Assembly (NCBI GenBank): GCA_028571685.1
Contig: CM053164.1
Coordinates: forward strand, 42,334,501 to 42,398,500
Direction: 5' to 3'
Length of the DNA stretch: 64,000 nt
DNA from: Heterohyrax brucei
Taxonomy: Eukaryota; Chordata; Mammalia; Hyracoidea; Procaviidae
Part shown: positions 12,365-23,765 of the stretch, piece by piece
Position numbering within the stretch: position 1 is the stretch's first letter
How the letters are laid out: the number at the start of each line of letters is the position of its first letter
Program-made: the position numbers and the translations under genes
The notes under the pieces: generated by a model
The model's database searches: none
The model's input: only the letters and a program-made list of their open reading frames with translations
What the model was told of the DNA's origin: nothing

Positions 12365-12849
12365 TGGATTGAATTGTGTCTCCCCAAAAATACCTGTAGC
12401 CATACGGCTGGGCCATAATTCCCAATACTTTAGGATTGCCCTCCGTTTTGTGATCTTCCTACGCTGTATGTTAGAGGATTAGGGTGGGACTACACATCCC
12501 TTAAGATCACCTCCCTGCTCCGCTGTAAACGGAGTTTCCTTGGAGTATGGCTTGTACACTCTTTATCCTTTCATCCTAACAAGAGATAAAAGGAAAGGGA
12601 AGCAAGCAGAGAGTGGGAAACCTTACACCACCAAGAAAGCAGCACTGGGAGTAGAGCGTACCCTTTAGATGTGAGGCTTCTTGAACAACGTTCCTCCAGA
12701 ACTGACAAAGAGGGAAAGCCTTCCCCTGGAGCAGACATCTTGAATTTGGACTTGTAACCTATGAGACTGTATAAGAATAAACTTCCCTTTGTTAAGTCAT
12801 CCACTTTGTGGTATTTCTGTTACAGCAGCAGCACTAGCTGACTAAAACA
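12365..12849 (+). mobile_element. LTR-like element, family R1 copy 1
   Basis: Begins TGGATTGAATTGTGTC and ends GACTAAAACA (TG...CA), 485 bp. An AATAAA lies near the right end (AGAATAAACTTCCC), as in a solo LTR. Copies of the same family are at 13769, 20830 (reverse) and 27281. It carries no coding part. Confidence 0.65.
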
Positions 12850-13768
12850 GTGTCCCTCCTTATCTTAGCATGGAGCATTTAACTTTCAAGTCTATTTTGT
12901 CAGAGATTAATACTGCCATGTGCTGTCATTTTGATGTCATTTTTTTGTGTTGTGGGCAATTCCTGTTTAATTCAATTTTCTGTGCTGAGTCTTTTTTCTT
13001 TATGTGTTTTCTTTGCCTGTCTTTCAGTGTTTCTTTTTTGTAATTGCTGAGACTTTGTATTTTGCTTGCTTTTTATTTTATTTGATGTTTTGATGTGTAG
13101 ATTCTTAGGTTTCTATTACAATTACTCTTTTAGACTCCTTTATTAATCTAAAAGTAATCCAGTAATCCTAGACTTCCTCCTCATCTGGAAGATCTTTGGG
13201 TACATTAATTTGACCCTCTTTTTCATATGATGTTGTTGTAAATTAAATCCTGAGATCTCTGAATTTCTATTTTTTGTGATTTGAGTTTAGATATCTTTTG
13301 TGGATTTCCTATCCTGATGGTATATGGGTGTTCTGTTGAATGTTGAATGTTCAAGTGTATGTCTAAAGTTATTGATTTTTTAATTGAAGAACTTTCTTCA
13401 ATGTTTGTTTCAGTTTTGGTTTGGTTTTTGCAAATTCTCTAAATTTCTATTTGTCTGTGAAAGTCCTAATTTCACCTTCATATTTGACAGATGATTTTGA
13501 AAGGTATATAATTCTTGGTTGGCAGTTTTTTCCTTCAGGGTTTTGTATATGTTGGCTCTTGTCTTCTTGCCAGCATGGTTTCAGCTGAGTAATCTGAATT
13601 TAGTCTTAATGATTTTCCTTTATAGGTTATTTTGTGTAAGTCTAGCTGCCTTTAGTAATCTCTCTTTGCCTTTAGTTTTATTGACTTTGATTATAATATG
13701 TCTTGGTGTATTTCTTTTGGGATTTATCTTCATTGGGATTTGAACAGCATCCTCAATGGATTTCGTCA

Positions 13769-14303
13769 TGGATTGAATTGTGTCCCCCCAAAACTCTGTG
13801 TAGTAATTTGGCTAGGTCAGGATTTCCCGTATTCTGTGATTGCTCTCCATTTTATAATTTTCTTAAACTGTAAATCCTAATATCAGACTGTAGTTAAAAG
13901 AGTGCATTATGTTAGAGAAGATTAGGGTGAGACTGTAAATCCCTTCCTAAGGTTATCTCCTTGCTCCAACATAAACAGAGTTTCCCTGGAGTGTGGCTTG
14001 CACCACCCTTTATCCTTTAATCTTACAAGAGATGAAAAGGAAAGGGAAGCAAGCAGAGAGTTGGGACCCTCACACTATCAAGAAGCAGTACCAGGAGTAC
14101 AGTGTGCCAAGATGTTCCCCATCTGAAGACTGATGCAGTACAAGGACTTTCCTTCAGAGCTGACAGAGGGAAAGCCTTTCCTCTGTAGCAGACACCCTGA
14201 ATTTGGACTTGTAGCCTACCAGACTGTGTGAGAATAAATTTTTCTTTGTTAAAGCAATCTCCTCATGGTATTTCTGTCAGAGCAGTACCAGATGACTAAA
14301 ACA
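13769..14303 (+). mobile_element. LTR-like element, family R1 copy 2
   Basis: Same ends and same AATAAA position as copy 1 (535 bp). The flanks are L1 ORF1 sequence on both sides; an uninterrupted L1 (copy C) reads AATGGATATCTTC at the equivalent point, so the insertion site is in GAT(AT). Confidence 0.68.
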
Positions 14304-14561
14304 GATATCTTCTTTCGTAGTATCAGGGAAATTTTCAGTCAACAGATCTTTAACAATTCCCTCTGCATTTTCAGTTATCCCTTCCTTTCCTAGTATTTCA
14401 ATCATTTGTCTTTTATTCTTCTTGATAGAATCCCACATAACTCTTAGTAATTCTTCATTTTTATTGAATCTTCTATCTGATTTTTCCTCATGTATGTTGC
14501 TGTCACTTACTTTGTCTTCAGTTTCATTAATTCTGCATTCCATCTCCTCGATCCTGCTCAT
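14304..14561 (-). pseudogene. L1 ORF1 remnant of copy B
   Basis: The reverse strand keeps about 90 codons with the ORF1 coiled-coil end (SRIEEMECRINETEDKV) and the beginning of the RNA-binding part. It is cut by the LTR-like insertion whose edge is 14303. Confidence 0.8.
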
Positions 14562-15149
14562 CTGACTTTCTATTGAGTTGTCAAGCTTGGTAGTTTTTTT
14601 GTTAATCTGTCAAATTTCAAATTGTTACTGCTCAAGCATTTTTTGCAGCTTGTTTAATTTTTCAGTGTGCCCTGCTGTATCTTGCCTAATCTCTCCCCTA
14701 ATATTTTACACTGCTCTTTACATCAGTCTTTTGTATTCTACCTCTGATAATTTGTCTGGGAAATTCATGAATTCTTTACTCTGGGAGTTTTAGGCAGCTG
14801 CGGTAGTCTGCTTTTGTAGATGTTTAGAAGTTGATTATTGTCTCTGAGCCATCAGAAAGTCATTGCAATATTTTGTTTGGTTACTGTTGTTTACTTTGTA
14901 TCTATGGATATTTAAGACTTTTGAGCTGATTTGATTTTGCAGGCTTGAGAATTTGGCTGACCTTTTCACTTTCTTTTGAGCACAGGCTGGAGTTGCTCTG
15001 TGCTGCCTGGTAATGTTCTGCTCCATGAACTTCCTGTCCCACACTATGATTAACTGGCCAGGCTCTCCTCAGTCTAAGCTGGCATGTGCTTTCTCACCTG
15101 ATTGTGTACTAATCTGGTCCATGCTCCCTCATGCTGCTGCCCGGGGTCG

Positions 15150-16130
15150 TGTGCACATACGTGCCATCTTTATGGGCCCTGTGCTGGCTTGCACCACCAC
15201 CCTGGGTCACTGGAACTTAGTCTTGTTGGCACAACACAGCTCTACAGCCTGCTGGGCAGTGTGTGCCCATGCTACCTTCCTGGGCCCTGAGTTTGCCTAT
15301 GCTGCTACCCCGGGGCCACCGGACCCTAGGCTTCTTGGACCTGTGTTGGTTCTTAGGTCTGCCAGGCCATGTGCACATTCACACTGCCTTCCTGGGCCCC
15401 ATGGCCACCTACACTGCCATTACAGGTCACTGACATTTAGGCTTCTTAGCCCTGTGCAGCTCTAAGTCCTGCCAGGCCACACACATGTTCACACTGCCTT
15501 CCCAGACCCTGTGCTTGTCTACTCCATTGCTCTGGGTTGCCATGACCTGGGCCTCACTGCCCTACATGACTCTAAGTCCTGCAGGGCTGCATGCACATTC
15601 AGGCAATCCTCTCAGGTCGTGTGCTTACCTGCCTCATTGCCTTGAGTTGCCAGAACCTAGGTCTCTTGGTTTTGCATGGTTCCAAGGCTTGCTGGACTGT
15701 ACATACGCCCATGTTTCCTTCCTGGGCCTCATGCTTGCTTGCCCCCTTGCCCCGGGTCATCTAGACCTAGGCTTTTTGGCCCCATATTGTTTTAAGGCCT
15801 GCTGGGCTGTGTGTACTTTCACACCACCTTTCTGGGCCCTCTGCTTTCCTTCTCTGTCTCCCTATATCTCTTGTACCTAGGCCTCTGGCTCCACATGTCT
15901 TTAAGGTCTGCTAGGATGCCTGCATGCTCATGCTGTCTTCCTGGGACCCACCTTTGGGCCCCGGGCTCTCCTGCCTCATTGCCTTGAGTTGCCAGAGCCT
16001 AGTGTTTCGGACCCTTCATGTCTCTAATGCCTGCCAGGCCACATGCACATTCATACCATCTTCCTGGACCCCATGTTATCCTTCTTGGCCGTGTGTTGCT
16101 CTGAGGCCTGCCAGGCCACTGGGTCCTAAG
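15150..16130 (-). repeat. Tandem ~112-120 bp monomers in L1 copy B 5' UTR
   Basis: The phrase CCTTCCTGGGCCC or a variant recurs near 15162, 15273, 15385, 15501, 15606, 15717, 15824, 15936 and 16057: about nine steps of roughly 110-120 bp. Each contains CTGCCAGGC-like and TGGACC-like blocks. They lie at the L1 5' end, as monomeric promoters do in mouse L1s. Long open frames on the + strand here are artefacts. Confidence 0.75.
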
Positions 16131-16654
16131 GCACACTGATTGCCAGCTGGCCTGGTCCCAAGCCATTTTAACCTACATGGAGAGCTTTAGCTCCAGGCTG
16201 TGGTGCTTAGGTTGCAGCTGGTCTCTTTTGTCAGGGCCAACATTGCTCCAGCCCCCATGTTGTTTCTTGGCTCTACACCGTGATTTTAATTTGTCAGAGA
16301 TAGTTACTCTCTGCCTGGCTCACCTTCTGTGTGTGGAGATTCAATCTGGGGCTGCGTTGTTTTATCTGTGGTGGCTCAGGGCTCTTATAAACTTTCTTTC
16401 ACCCAGTGCATTGATAAAGTTTTCTACCTGGTGTTCAGGCCTCCTGGAATGCTCTGCTTGGTCAATTTTATTGATTTTCAGGTTATTTGTTGTTAGAGTG
16501 TTCAGCAGAGATGTGTGGCTATGCTGCCATGTTGGCCCCACCTCCTCAGTTTTATTTCTTACCTTCAAATCCTTATGCTTTCCCCCTCTTTTGCACTGGT
16601 GTCTTAGATTGAGTTTCCTGGAAAGGGAAAACCACTGAAGCCTATACATATAAA

Positions 16655-17262
16655 ATTGTCAAGGATTTCATTTTACTGGGATCCAGAATCAACACCCATG
16701 AGAGCATCAATCAAAAAATCAAAAAGTGCACTGCATTGGGAAAACCTGCTACAAAAGACCTCTTTAAAGTGTCAAAAAGCAAAGATGTCACTTGAAGGCT
16801 TAAGGTGCACCTAATCCAGGCCATGCTTTTTTGATTGCCTTATATGCATGCGGAAGCTCAACAATGAATATGGAAGCCCAAGGATGAACTGATGTCTTTG
16901 AATTATGATCTTGGCAAAGGATATTGAATATACCGTGTGCTAATAAAAAATGAACAAATCTGTTTTGGAAGAAGTACAACTAGAATGTTCCCTAGAAGCA
17001 AAGATGACAAGACTTCATCTCACACCTTTGGGGAAGTTGTCAGGAGGGATCAGTCCCTGGAGAAGGACATCATGCTTGGTAAAGCACAGGGTCGTTGAAA
17101 AAGAGGAAGACCCTCAATGAGACGGATTGACATTGTGGGTGAAACAATGGACTTAAGCATAACAGTGATCATGAGGATGGTGCAGGTCTGGCCTGTGATT
17201 TAGTCAGTTGTACATAGGGTTGTTATGAATTGGAAACTGTTGAATAGCATCTAATAATGACA
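16655..17262 (+). mobile_element. RTE 3' fragment
   Basis: Carries the C-terminal RTE coding end (GATTTCATTTTACTGGGATC near 16664, then GCATGCGGAAGC and TGGAAGAAGTACAA) and ends in the tail ATAGGGTTGTTATGAATTGG. Frameshifted throughout. Confidence 0.8.
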
Positions 17263-17279
17263 ACAACATGTGTAAACAC

Positions 17280-17765
17280 ACACATACACACATTAATCTC
17301 AGGAAAATAGCTCACACTTTTGTAGAGAGTGGCAAGTCCAAATGTATGGGCCAGGCTTCTTCTGATTCACATAGCTGTGGGGACTAATGAATCCAAGATT
17401 GGCAGGTCAGATGGCAATTTACTGACTGATGGGATGAGAAGTTTCATGAATCCCAAGATTGGCAAGCAATGTGGCAGGAGCTAGCTTGTCAGGTGATGAC
17501 AAACTGGATGTAGATCTAGAATGACCAAAAGCCAGTGAGCTTTGCCAGAACATTCTTATATATTGGATACAGGCCATACCCCCAAGAAAACTTCTCTTAC
17601 AACTGATTGGCTGACCACATCAGATCACATCATGCAGGTGATTACATTATATCACTAGCTATAACATTATACAACTGCCAAATTGCATCATTACACAACT
17701 GACAAACCACTGAAAATCACGGCCCAACAAAGTTGACACACTTAACCATCACAACTGGCTAGGAT
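17280..17765. mobile_element. Unclassified interspersed repeat, possibly LTR-like
   Basis: Starts after a short CA-rich stretch and ends CAACTGGCTAGG. The phrases CCAACAAAGTTGACACACTT and GTGATTACATTA look repeat-like. No family named. Confidence 0.3.
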
Positions 17766-17869
17766 CTCTATTACAGTGTTAAACAGAAATGATAATAAAA
17801 GTGACACTTGCTTTTAAAAAATTGTACTTTACATGAATATTTATAGAATAAAATAGCTTCTCATTAAAC

Positions 17870-18500
17870 AGTATAAGGACTCCCAATTAAGTTCATGAAC
17901 TCATCCTAGAAAAAATACTACATACCTCATTGCTGAATTTCACTATTTTCACCTTTGAGGTACTCCCCTTGATTGAACCCAGTACACCTAGATGGGTTAG
18001 TTGTGCTGGGCTCAATCAGCACCACTGACTGCTCTGACAGGAAACACAATAGAGGGTCCCAAACAGAATTGGAGAAAAATGTAGAACAAAATTCTAATTC
18101 ACAAAAAATACCAGACTTACTGGCCTGACAGAGTGGAGAAATCCTGAGACTATGGCCTCCAGACATCCTTTTAGCTCAGTAATGAAGCAACTCTGAGGTT
18201 CACCTTTGAGGGAAACATTAGACGAACTCGCAAAACTAAACTAAACTAAAGGGGAACACCAGCCCAGTGGTGCACATGCTCCAGTGCCTAGTCCACCCTT
18301 CAAAGTAGTTTTAGAACTCTTTCTGGAATGGCCATCAGAGCTGTCATTGTATTACTGTTGACATCCTGAATGTCATCAAAATGTTTTCCTTTCAATATTT
18401 CCTTTATCTTTGTGTAAAGAAAAAAGTCACTAGTGACCACATCAGGTGAATAGGAAGGATGTTTCAATAGTCATTTGTTTACTGTCCTCTTGGACAACTA
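17870..18500 (+). mobile_element. Mariner-like element, interrupted by a 300-bp insertion
   Basis: Left terminal-repeat-like sequence (CAATTAAGTTCATGAACT, 17883) and a body (CACCTTTGAGGTACTCCCCT) shared with the mariner copies at 18500 and 35622. It is broken at 17970/18271 by the inverted L1-derived segment; the mariner bases GGGAAGCTA expected there are missing. Confidence 0.65.
17971..18270 (+). repeat. 300-bp inverted duplication, left arm (L1 3' UTR-derived)
   Basis: Reverse complement of 18829-19128 with only four mismatches found by reading (near 18042, 18046, 18123 and 18142). The right arm lies inside a longer L1 3' UTR; this arm stops abruptly at both ends in mariner DNA, so it looks like the copied arm. 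Confidence 0.92.
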
Positions 18501-18712
18501 TACAATAAAGTTCACGAACTTGCCATCTTGCCAACATGCACAATGGCCATCCCAGAAAGAGTTCCAAAATTGCTTTGAAGAGTGGACCAGTCACGACATG
18601 AGTGCATAGCTTCCCAAGGGGAGTACTTCAAAGGTGACCAAAGTGATACTTAAGAATGACATACGTAGCACTTAGAACAATTAAGTTTGCGAACTTAACT
18701 GTCAGACCACAT
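18501..18712 (-). mobile_element. Mariner-like element fragment, inverted
   Basis: The complement of the mariner body (AAGGGGAGTACTTCAAAGGT), ending AATTAAGTTTGCGAACTTAA and CTGTCAGACC. It faces the copy at 17870. Confidence 0.65.
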
Positions 18713-19185
18713 ACACATACTGTCTTGTAACATTGGCTACTAACCCCACAGCATGTCAACATTTTCCCGTCTCAGTCTTGGGCTTCCTATTACCAGCTCT
18801 CCTGTTCTCCCTTGCCTCCTAGTCCTTGCCACTGGGCTGGTGTTCCCCTTTAGTTTAGTTTAGTTTTGCGAGTTCGTCTAATGTTTCCCTCAAAGGTGAA
18901 CCTCAGAGTTGCTTCATTACTGAGCTAAAAGGATGTCTGGAGGCCATAGTCTCAGGGTTTCTCCACTCTGTCAGACCAGTAAGTCTGGTATTTTTTGTGA
19001 ATTAGAATTTTGTTCTACATTTTTCTCCAATTCTGTTTGGGACCCTCTATCGTGATTCCTGTCAGAGCAGTCAGTGGTGCTGATTGAGCCCAGCACAACT
19101 AACCCATCTAGGTGTACTGGGTTCAATCAGTTTGAGGTTTTGGTAGTTGTGGTCTGTTACTCTAAAACTTTTTTCTAATCTCAGG
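18713..19185 (-). mobile_element. L1 3' UTR fragment containing the right arm of the inverted duplication
   Basis: Reads as the complement of an afrotherian-type L1 3' UTR (CATGTCAACATTTTCCCGTC, then CTTGCCACTGGGCTGG, ACCCTCTATCGTGATTCC, GTAGTTGTGGTCTGTTA). The right arm is 18829-19128. Confidence 0.75.
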
Positions 19186-19987
19186 GGAATGCTTTCAGTA
19201 AGTCACTATTTAAGAATTATGTTTAATATTGATTTTTTGTTTGTATTATTCACTAGTTTAAAAATTTGTTTTACCAGAATTGACTTGAATATAATGGTAG
19301 TTTCCAATTCTACTGCCAGAAGAACTATCACAAAGCCATTGAACTAAAAGTCAGAGACCAAAATAAATATTCACGTCACATGGTTTATTCAATTAAAAAA
19401 TACACAGTGAGAAGTAAAACGAAAAAAGATGAGATAATTTAATACACTTAGAATAGCAGGATGGAAGATCCATACTACCTGAATCCTGGGATACACTTGC
19501 TGACGTGTCCTGTATTTCTCCCTGCTGCATCTGTCTTCCTCACTGATTGTGTGGTTACAGGCACTAGAGTTGAGATTCAAGCAAGGTAACCCTGTGCAAA
19601 TGGCACACACTTTTATCTTTTGCAAAGATGCAGGGACAAGAATATTTGGCCACAACTGTATCTTGTGTATTAACCTAATACAAAAATCATGAATTTTGTT
19701 TGTGTTTCTTGGGAAAGGACACATTGGATGAGAATAGATGTCACCAATGGGTGGCCAAATTAAAATCACACCCCACATATTTAGTACCCAAACTCATCTA
19801 GTGTGAATATTAGATCTCTGTGTTTAACACACATGTGCTCTGCTTACTAATGCTTAACATATAGCATACACTTTAACTTACCTTATACTTAATTCACATT
19901 ACACTTGTACTTACATTTAACACATGCCAAGAATTCTGTCTCTGTGTGACAAACTTTTGCTTATTAGTTATGTATGTGTTTTGTTTT
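19186..19987. other. Gene-free, unassigned DNA
   Basis: AT-rich DNA without a recognised element or exon. A reverse-strand open frame at 19389-19778 shows no motif or splice context. Confidence 0.4.
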
Positions 19988-20400
19988 CTAGTGCTGCTGT
20001 AACAAGCATGTTTCTTAAATGAGGGAATTTATTTTCTCACAGTTTAAGATGTTCAGGAGGCTAGAATTCTGAATTCAGAATGTGGCGCTAGGGAGAGGTC
20101 CTTTCTTTGTCTATTTCAGTTTCCAGTAGCCCACAATCCTTGGAGTTTCTGGGCTTGTAGCTTCATCTGCCTTCATTGTCCTGAGATAAAGTCTGTCTTC
20201 CTCTATATGTGCTCCTTTCTGTGTGTAATCTGCTCTTTGTATAAGTCAACAGTGATTAGGTTTATAGTACACTCTGCATGGATATGGTTTCAATAAAACA
20301 ACAAAGAAAACCCTGCTCCCAAACTGAGTTGCATTCACAGGTATAGGGGTTATGATCTCAACATGTATTTTGGGGGACATGATTCAATCTCTAGCAGTAT
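19988..20400 (-). mobile_element. Ancient repeat, same type as 4790-6000
   Basis: Begins TAGTGCTGCTGTAACAAGCA and ends GATTCAATCTCTAGCAG; same left end as the element at 4.8 kb. Family not named. Confidence 0.45.
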
Positions 20401-20640
20401 CAATACTTAAAACATCTTAAAAGGGGATTTCTATGTTTAATAAATAGCTCAAACCTATTCATCTAATAAAATTAAGTATTTTCAAAAAGGAACTTACGGA
20501 AGTTCGTTTTCGTTCCTAAGACTTAAAAAAAAAAAAAAGGTTAAAATGGTCAATTGTACTGATTGACTCTTAAACTACTTTTACATTTCTATAATAAGTG
20601 CCACTTGTTTGTGATGTATTACTTCTTTTTATGTGTCACT

Positions 20641-20796
20641 GGAAACCTTGGTGGTAGAGTGGTTAAGTGCTACTGCTGCTAAATGTAAAATGGTGGCAGT
20701 TCAAATCCGCCAGGTGTTCCTTAGAAATTTTACAGGGCATTTCTGCTCTGTCCTGTAGGGCCACTATGAGTTGGAATTGACTCATTAGCAATGGCT
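20641..20796 (+). mobile_element. AfroSINE
   Basis: Head GGTGGTAGAGTGGTTAAGTG and GGCAGTTCAAATCC; tail GGGCCACTATGAGTTGGAAT. About 156 bp, full unit. Confidence 0.92.
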
Positions 20797-20829
20797 TTTT
20801 CTTTTTTGGCTTGGATATGCTTTGGAAAC

Positions 20830-21362
20830 TGTCTTAGTCAGCTAGTGTTACTCTAACAGAAATATCATTAGTGGGTAGCTTATGAAAAAAGAAAAGCTTA
20901 TTTTACACAGTCTAGTAGGATACAAGTCCAAATTCAGGGTGTCCGCTCCAGGAAAAGCCTTTTTTTGTTGACTCTGGAAGAAAGTCCTTGTGTTGCATCC
21001 TTCTTTGATCAGGGAGCATCTTGGCACAGGAATCTCAGGTCTGAATGATGCGCTCTACTCTTAGTGCTGCTTTCTTAATGGTGTGAGATTCCCAACTCTG
21101 TGCTTACGTCCCTTTCCTTTTATCTCTTGTAGGATACAAGGATAAAAGGTGGCACAAATCACACTACAGGGAAACTCCCTTAGTAAGGTTGCTGCAGTCC
21201 CTCCTTAATCCTCTTTTAATGTAATCCTGTCTATTAAATACAGGTAGAGATCAGGATTTATAGCACAGGAAAATCACAAAATGGAGAACAATAAGACAAC
21301 GCTGGGAATCATGGCTCAGTCAAATTGTTACACACATTTTGAGAGGAACACAGCTCAATCCA
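20830..21362 (-). mobile_element. LTR-like element, family R1 copy 3 (inverted)
   Basis: The complement of the R1 family: begins TGTCTTAGTCAGCTAGTG and ends GCTCAATCCATGACA, about 530 bp. No associated retroviral coding region in this window. Confidence 0.65.
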
Positions 21363-21367
21363 TGACA

Positions 21368-21526
21368 GAGCCCTCCTGGAGCACTGGGTGAGAAATCAGC
21401 TGCTAACCAGAAGGTTAGCTGTTCAAATCCACCAGTTACTTTTTGGAAACCCTATTGGGCAGTTGTACTCTGTTCCACAGGGTCACTATGATTCAGAATT
21501 GACTTGGTGGAAGTGGGTTTGGTTTT
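21368..21526 (+). mobile_element. AfroSINE
   Basis: Head GAGCCCTCCTGGAGCACTGG; tail GGGTCACTATGATTCAGAAT; ends GGGTTTGGTTTT. It adjoins the R1 copy ending at 21362. Confidence 0.9.
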
Positions 21527-23090
21527 CACTTGGATTTGATTTTACAATTATTTTGTCTAGGATTTTGTATCTATTCATGAAAGAGAATGGTCTGTAATTT
21601 TCTTTCCTTATGAGGTCCTTGAAAGCTTTTAGTAAAAGGGCTATACTGACCTCACTAGAAATGTGGCAAGGGATTTCCTCTTTCTATACTCTGAAAGAGT
21701 TATATAAGAATTATTTCTTTAAATTTTTGCAGGAATTCACCAGTGAAGCCATTTGCACCTATAGTTTTCTTTGTGGGAAAATTTAAATTATATATTCAAT
21801 TCCTTTAATAGATGTAGAGCTACTTGGATACTCTATTTCTTGTGTCAGTTTTGGAAAGTCTTTCGTAAGGAATTTGTTCAATACATTTAAATTTCCAAAT
21901 TTATTGGCTTCAGGTTTTCATAATATACTATTATAATTTTAAGAATCTATTATGATGTTTCCTTTTCTTATTCCAGATGCTGACAGTTTGTATTTTCCAT
22001 CTCTCTCCCTCCCTCTTGATCATACTTGCCAGGGATTCCTCTATCATGTTAGTCTTTTCAAAGAAAGAAACTTCGTTGGAGTTTTTCTACTGTCTGTTTC
22101 CTATTTAATTGAAGTCTACTTTTTTCTTTCTATCCTAATTGATCTTAAATTGCTCCATTTCTGGCTTCGTGAGATTAAAGCTTAAATCACTGATTTTAGC
22201 CTTTTTGTTTAAGAAGCACGTACTAAGGCCACGAATCTCCCTTAAGCTTTAGTTTCATTTCACAATTTTGACATTATTTTCATCATCATCAACTCAAATA
22301 ATCTTACAGTTTTTGTTATAATTTATTTGTTGACCCATGAGTTAAGAAATACACTCCTTAATTTCTAGACATTTGTAGATTTTCTCCTTACATTTCTGCG
22401 ATTGATTTCTAGCTCAGTTCCACTTGTGGTCACAGAACATATTCTGAATGATTTTAGTCCTTGAGAATTAGTTGAGACTTGCTTTACTGTCCAGAAGATG
22501 GCCTATTTTGGTAAATGTTTCAGGTGCACTTGACAAGAATGCGTATTTCACAGTTGGTGAATGTATCGTTCAACATATGCCAACAAAATTATGTTCTTCG
22601 AGTATTCTGCATCTTTACTGACTTCTTTTTCCTCCATATACTGTTAGTTAATGAGGCAGGCATTAAATTCTATGTGGATTTGTCTATTTCTCATTCTAGT
22701 TTTCTCAGTTTTTGTTTTATGCATTTTGTGACACGTTACTAGTTTCTTACAAATTTAGGATTGTCATCTCTTCCTGTTGAACTGATCTTTCTCATTGTGA
22801 AATGTCTCTCTGTCTCTATTATCTTCCTTAATATCTACTTTGATACTTACAGAGTTTCACAGGCTTTCTTTGGGTTAAGATTTGCAAGGAAATCCTTTTT
22901 CTACCCTTTTAGTTTCCGTCTTTCCATGTCATTTTATGAAATCATGTATTTTTTAAGCACTATTTAGTTGAGTCTCAAAAATTCCAGTCTGAAAATATCT
23001 GCCTTTCGATTATTTAGTTCATGTATAGTTAATGACCCCCAAGTCATTTAGTTATTTAGTTCATGTATAATTTAATGAACTATTTATTTA
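21527..23090 (-). mobile_element. Old L1 ORF2 remnant (reverse strand)
   Basis: The complement reads through L1 ORF2 reverse-transcriptase DNA; landmarks on + are AATGGTCTGTAATTTTCTTT and GAATTCACCAGTGAAGCC. Heavily mutated, no intact frame over 80 codons; older than L1 copies A-D. Confidence 0.7.
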
Positions 23091-23516
23091 TACTTAGTGA
23101 CCTCTGTGCACCTGTCAGTTTATCTTACTATGGGAGCTTCCTTATTGCTTTGATACTGGAAACCATGCCACAAGTATTCAAGTACCAGCAGGGTCACCTA
23201 TGGAGGACAGGACTCACTTGAGCTTCCAGACTAAGATAGACTAGAGAGGACCTGGCAGTTTACTTCTAAAAAAAAAAAGACAGGGAAAATCTTAAGAATT
23301 GCAGAAAACACTATCTGACATAGTGCCATAAAATGAGCACCACAGATTGGAAGGCACTCCAAACGTGACCGAGAAAGAGCTATCTCCTCAAAAGAGAGTC
23401 AACTGTAATGATGTGGATGGAATCATGCATTTGGGACTTTCATTTGCTGATGTGGAAGGACTCAAAATGAGAGGAAACAGCTGCAAACATCCATTAATAA
23501 TAGGAATGTAGAATGC

Positions 23517-23765
23517 ATGAATATTAATCTAGGAAAACTGGAAGTCATCAACAGTGAAACAGAGCACATAAACTTAGATAAGCTAGGCATTAGTGAGCTG
23601 AAATGGACTGGTATTAGTCATTTTAAATCAGACAGTTGTGTGGTCTATAATGTCAGGAAGGACGACTTCAACAGGGATGGCAATGTATTCATCATCGAAA
23701 AGAACATTTTAAGATCTGTCCTGAAATGCAATGCTGTCAGTGTTAGGATAATATTCATATACTGA
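23517..23765 (+). pseudogene. RTE endonuclease remnant
   Basis: About 80 open codons with LGISELKWTGI, the APE-type endonuclease Glu motif region of RTE elements. The continuing frame is lost at the TGA of 23763. Confidence 0.8.

Larger units (their letters stand above)
12144..16549 (-). mobile_element. L1 copy B, 5' part, 3'-truncated, with two LTR-like insertions
   Basis: On the reverse strand it starts with the L1 terminus GAGGTGGGGCCAACATGGCA (about 16549), then a monomeric 5' UTR (15.1-16.2 kb), ORF1 (about 13.3-14.6 kb) and ORF2 endonuclease/linker remnants to 12144. It lacks the RT domain and 3' end. Two LTR-like elements interrupt it (12365-12849, 13769-14303). Non-functional. Confidence 0.82.

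Noticed and set aside
15013-16139. Chain of 130-150 codon open frames rich in C, L, P and G
   Set aside because: They are antisense to the GC-rich monomers of the L1 copy B 5' UTR; no start context, splice sites or domain.
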